Source of the DNA: Halieaceae bacterium UBA4438
GTDB lineage: Bacteria; Pseudomonadota; Gammaproteobacteria; Pseudomonadales; Halieaceae
DNA length: 12,251 bases
Assembly (NCBI GenBank): GCA_002390485.1
Contig: DGPO01000057.1
Location: forward strand, 1 to 12,251
Direction of reading: 5' to 3'
Shown here piece after piece: positions 7,538-12,251 of the stretch. Position 1 is the stretch's first letter. Each line of letters opens with the position of its first letter. A program made the translations under genes and the position numbers. Below the pieces are notes generated by a model. That model saw nothing but the letters and a program-made list of their open reading frames with translations. It had not been told where the DNA came from and ran no database searches.

Positions 7538-7865
7538 CTACCTCATTGCTCTCGTTGTCTATGCCCTTGCGGCTGTTGTGGGTTGTCGCATGCTCTACGT
7601 CCTTTGGTTCAGCCGGCTACCTCCGATCTTGGCACGCGTTGCTACAGGTCTCGTGACGGGGATTTTACTTGCGCCGAGCTACGCAGCATCAGAGATGACA
7701 ACGATTGCGCCCGCGTTGGTGACGGGCCTCTTTAATCTCCTCTTTGCCGGCGGTGTTGCAGCCGCGACGCCGGCCTTCATTATGCTTTTTATCAGTGGCC
7801 TCGTCGGTGTTGGCGTAGCTCTGGTGTCTGGACGTTTGTCCACTTCTCGTCCCGACTCAGCGTAG
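7521..7865 (+). CDS. Small hypothetical integral membrane protein
   Basis: A 114-residue protein I do not recognise. It is strongly hydrophobic, with three or four likely membrane helices: about residues 5-29 (YLIALVVYALAAVVGCRMLY), 39-56, 62-80 and 82-103. A polar C-terminal tail (SGRLSTSRPDSA) follows. No catalytic motif is visible. The start is one of two adjacent ATG codons at 7521 and 7524, both inside the end of ycgL, giving a 17- or 14-base overlap. It has no clear Shine-Dalgarno sequence, so it may be translated by coupling with ycgL. Reality as a gene is supported by the overlap arrangement, uninterrupted hydrophobic pattern and same-strand position. It is the last gene of the dnaX cluster. 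Confidence 0.72.
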   Translation: MMTPTSYLIALVVYALAAVVGCRMLYVLWFSRLPPILARVATGLVTGILLAPSYAASEMTTIAPALVTGLFNLLFAGGVAAATPAFIMLFISGLVGVGVALVSGRLSTSRPDSA

Positions 7866-7952
7866 GCTTATGATCGCGGGACCTGCGTAAAACGACTCGT
7901 AAACCTCGGAATCATCCGTTAATCTCTCGCCTCGACTGTATGGAGCTGTACT

Positions 7953-8801
7953 ATGAAATTTACGGGCACTGACAATTATGTAGCCACCGACGACCTCAGA
8001 ATGGCGGTTGACGCCGCGGTCGCACTGCAACGGCCACTGCTGATTAAGGGCGAGCCCGGAACGGGCAAAACCATGCTGGCCGAGGAAGTCGCATCGGGTC
8101 TGGGGATGAGACTTATACAATGGCACATTAAGTCGACCACCAAGGCGCAACAAGGTCTCTATGAGTATGACGCGGTCTCGCGACTTAGAGACTCTCAGCT
8201 GGGAGGCGAGGGTGTTCACGACATTGCCAACTACATTAAGCGTGGCAAGCTGTGGGAGGCCTTCGATGCGGACGAGCAGGTCGTGCTCCTCATTGATGAG
8301 GTCGATAAGGCCGACATCGAGTTCCCGAATGACTTGCTGGTCGAGCTGGACCGGATGGAGTTTTTTGTTTACGAGACGGGTGAGACGATCAAAGCACGCC
8401 ATCGTCCTGTCATTATAATTACGTCAAATAACGAGAAGGAATTGCCAGACGCGTTCCTACGTCGCTGTTTCTTTCACTTCATCAACTTTCCAGATCGCGA
8501 GACCATGCGGCAAATCATTGATGTTCATTACCCGACGATCAAGCAAGATCTCGTACAAGAAGCCCTTGAGGTGTTCTTTGAGTTAAGGGGCATCCCTGGG
8601 CTCAAAAAGAAGCCGTCGACCTCTGAGCTGATCGATTGGCTCAAGCTGCTTATGGCGGATGACATTCCGGATGAAGTCCTCAAGAATCGAGATCAGACAA
8701 AAGCGATACCGCCCTTGTACGGCGCGCTGGTTAAGAACGAGCAGGACGTACAGTTACTCGAACGACTGGCGTTTATGCATCGACGCGAGAGCAATCAGTA
8801 A
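7953..8801 (+). CDS. MoxR-family AAA+ ATPase
   Basis: MoxR ATPases act as chaperones, often working with a VWA-domain protein encoded beside them to mature or activate other protein complexes. The 282-residue protein has Walker A GEPGTGKT at 33-40 and Walker B VLLIDEVDKA at 111-120, with D115 and E116. Sensor 1 is TSNN at 157-160 and the arginine-finger region is LPDAFLRRC at 165-172. These are intact, so ATPase activity is expected. The ATG at 7953 has GGAG at 7942-7945, 7 bases upstream. An 87-bp gap separates it from the preceding membrane protein gene. It and the VWA gene that starts 11 bases after its stop form an obvious pair. The target of the pair is not evident from the window. Symbols such as moxR are used loosely for this family, so none is given. 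Confidence 0.95.
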   Translation: MKFTGTDNYVATDDLRMAVDAAVALQRPLLIKGEPGTGKTMLAEEVASGLGMRLIQWHIKSTTKAQQGLYEYDAVSRLRDSQLGGEGVHDIANYIKRGKLWEAFDADEQVVLLIDEVDKADIEFPNDLLVELDRMEFFVYETGETIKARHRPVIIITSNNEKELPDAFLRRCFFHFINFPDRETMRQIIDVHYPTIKQDLVQEALEVFFELRGIPGLKKKPSTSELIDWLKLLMADDIPDEVLKNRDQTKAIPPLYGALVKNEQDVQLLERLAFMHRRESNQ

Positions 8802-8812
8802 GGAGCGCACCG

Positions 8813-9988
8813 ATGCTGGTAAATTTTTTCCAGGCGCTCAAAGACGGTGGGGTTCCGGTAACGCCGAGGGAGCTGTTGGACCTATTGGCTGCCATGAATC
8901 AGCAGCTGGTGTTTGGCAATATCGACGACTTTTACAACCTGTCTCGCGCCGTAATGGTGAAGGACGAGAAGTATTACGATCGTTTTGATCGCGCGTTCGG
9001 GCTTCATTTCAGAGACCTGGAAGGTGTTGATGATGTTATTGAAGCACTGATCCCTGACGATTGGCTCCGATCCGAGTTCGTCAAACAGCTCTCGGATGAA
9101 GATAAAGCGAAAATCGAATCATTGGGCGGCTTAGAGAAGCTGATTGACGAGTTTAAGAAGCGTCTAGAAGAGCAGGAAAAGCGTCACGAGGGCGGAAACA
9201 AGTGGGTCGGCACCGGCGGCACGTCACCGTTTGGCAATGATGGCTTTCATCCCGAGGGTATTCGTGTCGGGGGACAGGGTAAGAATAAAAAAGCCGTTAA
9301 AGTCTGGGATCGCCGCGATTTTAAGAATTTAGACGACGGCGTTGAAATCGGCACACGAAATATCAAGGTTGCCTTACGACGTCTGCGGAAATTCGCCAGA
9401 ACGGGATCAGCGGACGAACTCGATTTGGACGACACCATCAGTTCGACCGCACGTAACGCCGGCCTGCTGGACATAAAAATGGTGCCCGAGCGCCATAACG
9501 CCGTGAAGGTTTTATTGTTTCTCGATGTTGGTGGCTCGATGGATCCGCACGTCAAGGTGTGTGAAGAGCTGTTTTCAGCTGCGAGAACCGAGTTTAAACA
9601 TCTCAAGCATTTTTATTTCCATAACTTCCTGTACGACAACGTGTGGGAAAACAATATTCGGCGCCATAACCAACGAACCGCATTGCACGATGTGCTGCAT
9701 AAGTTTGGGCACGATTACAAAGTTGTGATTGTGGGCGATGCTTCGATGTCACCGTATGAGATTGTTCAGCCCGGTGGCAGTGTCGAGCACTGGAACGAAG
9801 AACCCGGAGCGCTTTGGCTTGAGCGGTTACGCTCTACCTACGAGAAGTGTGTGTGGCTGAACCCGGTGCCTGAAGATGAGTGGCAATACACGCAGTCTAT
9901 TGCCATTACGAATCAGCTGATGGAAGAAAAAATGTATCCCCTGACCTTAGGCGGGTTGGAGGATGCAATGGGGTTTCTTAGCAAATAA
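8813..9988 (+). CDS. VWA domain protein, CoxE-like partner of MoxR ATPase
   Basis: A 391-residue protein of the CoxE-like VWA family that accompanies MoxR ATPases. The N-terminal half is helical and charged, including AKIESLGGLEKLIDEFKKRL, followed by a Gly-rich segment (GGNKWVGTGGTSPFG). The VWA domain starts near residue 230 with VLLFLDVGGSMDPH. The MIDAS motif reads D238-x-G240-x-S242, so the first serine of the usual DxSxS is glycine. From memory, Pseudomonas homologues have the same DxGGSM, so it is probably typical of this family rather than a defect. The C-terminal GGSVEHWNEE and MYPLTLGGLEDAMGFLSK also match my recollection of family members. AAGGAG (8800-8805) overlaps the MoxR stop and sits 7 bases before the ATG, so the two genes are clearly co-expressed. 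The function of the pair here is unknown. Confidence 0.93.
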   Translation: MLVNFFQALKDGGVPVTPRELLDLLAAMNQQLVFGNIDDFYNLSRAVMVKDEKYYDRFDRAFGLHFRDLEGVDDVIEALIPDDWLRSEFVKQLSDEDKAKIESLGGLEKLIDEFKKRLEEQEKRHEGGNKWVGTGGTSPFGNDGFHPEGIRVGGQGKNKKAVKVWDRRDFKNLDDGVEIGTRNIKVALRRLRKFARTGSADELDLDDTISSTARNAGLLDIKMVPERHNAVKVLLFLDVGGSMDPHVKVCEELFSAARTEFKHLKHFYFHNFLYDNVWENNIRRHNQRTALHDVLHKFGHDYKVVIVGDASMSPYEIVQPGGSVEHWNEEPGALWLERLRSTYEKCVWLNPVPEDEWQYTQSIAITNQLMEEKMYPLTLGGLEDAMGFLSK

Positions 9989-10016
9989 CAGTGGTTCCAC
10001 AAGACGATTACATTGG

Positions 10017-10055
10017 CTAGACTCAGAGACATAAAAATGACAGCTCTGAGGCTAG
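10017..10055 (+). promoter_or_regulatory. Imperfect inverted repeat covering the Shine-Dalgarno of the PQQ dehydrogenase gene
   Basis: CTAGACTCAGAG (10017-10028) and CTCTGAGGCTAG (10044-10055) form 12-base arms with 11 pairs, one A-G mismatch and a 15-base spacer. The 3' arm contains GAGG (10048-10051), which lies 8 bases before the ATG at 10060 and is the only good ribosome binding site. In RNA the stem would hide it. A 13-codon ORF (ATG at 10037, stop 10076-10078) starts in the loop and overlaps the dehydrogenase start. The element could be an RNA switch or a DNA dyad bound by a regulator. No T-tract follows, so it is not an ordinary terminator of the VWA gene. Confidence 0.5.
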
Positions 10056-10059
10056 AACA

Positions 10060-12251
10060 ATGTCCTATAAGAATGTAATCACCACTTTATTCGTCACGAG
10101 CCTGGTTGCCGCCTGCGGGGACACTGATGCCCCACAGACGCCTGCCACTCCGAAAGTTGGGGACGCTTCCGCAAGCGTTGCCGCCGTCGACACTCAGAGA
10201 ATTATGAATGCCGCTCAAGAGCCGGAGATGTGGTTGAGCTATGGTGGTTCGTATGACGAGACGCGTCACTCATCTTTGGCGTCTATTAACGGCGATACGA
10301 TTCAAGATCTCGGCGTGGACTGGGTTTACGAAATGGATAAACCGCGGGGGGCAGAGGCCACTCCGATCGTGGTCGATGGCGTCATGTATGTCACGGGCTC
10401 TTGGTCTGTTGTTTACGCCATCGATGCGAGAACGGGCAAAGAGTTGTGGACGTACGACCCAGAGGTGTCGGGTGAAGATGCGGCTAAAGGCTGTTGCGAT
10501 GTGGTCAATAGAGGGGTTGCTGTGCATAACGGCAAGGTCTTTGTCGGCGTATTTGATGGTCGATTAGAAGCGCTCGATGCGGCATCCGGTGAGGTGCTGT
10601 GGAGTAACGTTACAGTCGATCAATCAAAGCCTTACACCATTACGGGCGCGCCGAGAGTTTTCAAGAACAAGGTGATCATTGGAAACTCGGGCGCGGAGTT
10701 GGGTGTGCGAGGTTACGTCACTGCCTACAACGTCGAGAGCGGTGACCTCGAGTGGCGTTTTTATACGGTCCCCAACCCAAATAAAGAGCCTGATGGCGCT
10801 GCGTCTGATGCGATTTTTGCTGAGCTGGCGAATGACAGCTGGGGTGACACTGGCGCTTGGACAACCGACGGCGGCGGTGGCACTGCCTGGGACTCTATTG
10901 TCTACGACACAGTGAATGACCAGGTGCTCGTGGGCGTTGGAAATGGCTCGCCCTGGAATGCGGCCATACGCGACCCTGAGGGTGATTTTGGTGGTGCGTA
11001 TGACAACCTATTCTTGTCCTCCGTACTCGCGCTCGACGCGGACACTGGGGCTTATCGGTGGCATTACCAGACAACACCCCGTGATCAGTGGGACTTTACG
11101 GCCACGCAACAAATGGTGCTTGCAGATCTTCCGCTTGGAGAAAATGGCGCGAGCCGCCGAGTGGTCATGCAGGCGCCTAAAAACGGCTTCTTTTACGTGC
11201 TTGATGCGCAAGATGGAGAGCTTCTGTCGGCGACACCGTTCTCCGAGCAGAATTGGACCACTGGCGAGATCGACGAGAATGGTCGGCCTGTGATCACTCA
11301 AGAGGCGATCGAACTGGACAATATGGTGGTTGTGCCTGGTCCCACAGGGGCTCACAACTGGCATCCCATGTCCTTTAATCCCAAGACGGGTCTCGTCTAC
11401 ATCCCTACCAATCTCGCGTTGCCCTACGTTTACGTTGATAACGATGCTGCCCGAAGTGCCAAGAGCCACTGGAATACGGGTTATGACTCAGCGTCAGCCT
11501 GGGCGTATGAATTCCCGAAAGGTACGATCGCTTATACGCAAACGCTCGATGGCGGAAGCCTTGTCGCTTGGGATCCGGTGGCAGGTGAGCCGGCTTGGAT
11601 AGTGCCTTTTCCCCAAGCCTTCAATGGCGGCACCTTGAGTACCGACGGAGGGCTAGTTTTTCAGGGAAATAAGCGGGGTGAGTTTGTCGCATACGACGCC
11701 GAAACAGGTGAACGGATGTGGACTCAGCGATTAGTGGGTGACGCAGCCGCAGCGCCGATGACTTACGAACTTGACGGTGAGCAATATGTGTCGGTGTTGT
11801 CGGGATGGGGTAATGTTTCCATGATGATTTACGGTGCGGCGTTGGAGAAGCCCGTGACTCCAGAGCCCGGACGCATTGTCACCATGAAACTCGGCGGTAA
11901 GGCCGAGCTTCCATCACCGCTAGACTATTTAGTTGTCGAAAGTCCAAAGGCGCCGCTGGTCGGTGATGCTGAGACATGGCAACTCGGTATGCAACGCTTT
12001 GCTGAGAACTGTCAGTTCTGTCACGGCGCCTACGCCATTAGCTCTGGCGTCATACCTGATTTGCGGTGGTCTGGCATATCGGCCAACGAAGACTCGTGGG
12101 CTGCCATTGTTCGCGATGGCGCACTTACCGACAACGGTATGGTGGGGTTCTCAGACATTATCGATGACGAGGAGATTGAGGCGATTCGACACTACGTGTT
12201 GCGACAGGCTTGGTTGGCTGTTGAGAACGGGACGGCAGATGCGCCAGAAGT
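10060..12251 (+). CDS. PQQ-dependent quinohemoprotein alcohol dehydrogenase (3' end outside the window)
   Basis: The enzyme oxidises alcohols in the periplasm with pyrroloquinoline quinone and passes electrons to its own heme c. The 730 complete codons start at ATG 10060. Residues 1-19 look like a lipoprotein signal ending in LVAAC (C19), with Gly at +2. The eight-bladed propeller domain has the vicinal disulfide C145-C146, likely metal ligands E213 and N295 (GNGSPWN), and catalytic D345 in DQWDFTATQ. Residue 347, two after D345, is Thr. Lanthanide-dependent enzymes have Asp there, so calcium use is expected. A C-terminal cytochrome c domain has CQFCH at 651-655 and M694 as a possible sixth ligand. 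This arrangement is that of type II quinohemoprotein alcohol dehydrogenases. Substrate is not predictable from sequence alone. Only the very end of the gene is missing. Confidence 0.95.
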   Translation, partial: MSYKNVITTLFVTSLVAACGDTDAPQTPATPKVGDASASVAAVDTQRIMNAAQEPEMWLSYGGSYDETRHSSLASINGDTIQDLGVDWVYEMDKPRGAEATPIVVDGVMYVTGSWSVVYAIDARTGKELWTYDPEVSGEDAAKGCCDVVNRGVAVHNGKVFVGVFDGRLEALDAASGEVLWSNVTVDQSKPYTITGAPRVFKNKVIIGNSGAELGVRGYVTAYNVESGDLEWRFYTVPNPNKEPDGAASDAIFAELANDSWGDTGAWTTDGGGGTAWDSIVYDTVNDQVLVGVGNGSPWNAAIRDPEGDFGGAYDNLFLSSVLALDADTGAYRWHYQTTPRDQWDFTATQQMVLADLPLGENGASRRVVMQAPKNGFFYVLDAQDGELLSATPFSEQNWTTGEIDENGRPVITQEAIELDNMVVVPGPTGAHNWHPMSFNPKTGLVYIPTNLALPYVYVDNDAARSAKSHWNTGYDSASAWAYEFPKGTIAYTQTLDGGSLVAWDPVAGEPAWIVPFPQAFNGGTLSTDGGLVFQGNKRGEFVAYDAETGERMWTQRLVGDAAAAPMTYELDGEQYVSVLSGWGNVSMMIYGAALEKPVTPEPGRIVTMKLGGKAELPSPLDYLVVESPKAPLVGDAETWQLGMQRFAENCQFCHGAYAISSGVIPDLRWSGISANEDSWAAIVRDGALTDNGMVGFSDIIDDEEIEAIRHYVLRQAWLAVENGTADAPE

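Noticed and set aside
7857..8402. Long minus-strand open frame (181 codons) opposite the start of the MoxR gene
   Set aside because: It is antisense to a well-conserved AAA+ coding sequence with intact motifs, and its translation shows no recognisable domain. It is a shadow of codon bias.
9989..9998. Possible terminator hairpin GTGG-TT-CCAC after the VWA gene
   Set aside because: A 2-base loop is too tight, the stem is only 4 bp and no T-tract follows.

Overview
The window looks like part of the chromosome of a marine-type gammaproteobacterium. The evidence is the housekeeping block (4.5S SRP RNA, dnaX, recR, rnd, ycgL) with protein sequences close in style to Pseudomonas and Escherichia, a tight gene layout, moderate GC, a gammaproteobacterial MoxR/VWA pair and a PQQ-dependent quinohemoprotein alcohol dehydrogenase. 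The last is consistent with an aerobic heterotroph such as the OM60/Halieaceae-type groups; that placement is inference. No mobile element, CRISPR array or tRNA was seen.

Layout. Positions 1-1882 (minus strand) hold a two-gene RND efflux operon: a periplasmic adaptor and the N-terminal third of the inner-membrane pump, which runs off the left edge. Its upstream region carries two matching 19-bp dyads (ATGTTA-N7-TAACAT), likely repressor operators. Divergent from it, at about 2052-2164 on the plus strand, is the 4.5S signal recognition particle RNA gene (ffs). It is followed by a compact plus-strand cluster: dnaX (2364), recR (4177), rnd (4779), a DinF-type MATE transporter (5904, GTG start), ycgL (7262) and a small membrane protein (7521). 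Most junctions there are a few bases or overlaps, so the genes are probably co-transcribed and translationally coupled. The ybaB/ebfC gene that normally sits between dnaX and recR is absent.

A second plus-strand unit encodes a MoxR AAA+ ATPase (7953) and its CoxE-like VWA partner (8813). The right edge is the start and most of the body of a PQQ quinohemoprotein alcohol dehydrogenase (10060 onward), with a lipoprotein-type signal and a C-terminal cytochrome c domain. It is cut by the window end.

The most informative non-coding signals are three. (1) dnaX has a complete programmed -1 frameshift cassette: an upstream Shine-Dalgarno-like stimulator, an in-phase A AAA AAG slippery site, a 10-bp hairpin and an immediate -1 stop. 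It predicts a 376-residue gamma form beside the 602-residue tau. (2) The efflux operon has tandem dyad operators. (3) A long imperfect inverted repeat covers the Shine-Dalgarno sequence of the PQQ dehydrogenase, with a 13-codon overlapping leader ORF starting in its loop. No clearly novel multi-gene system was found; most genes belong to well-known families.
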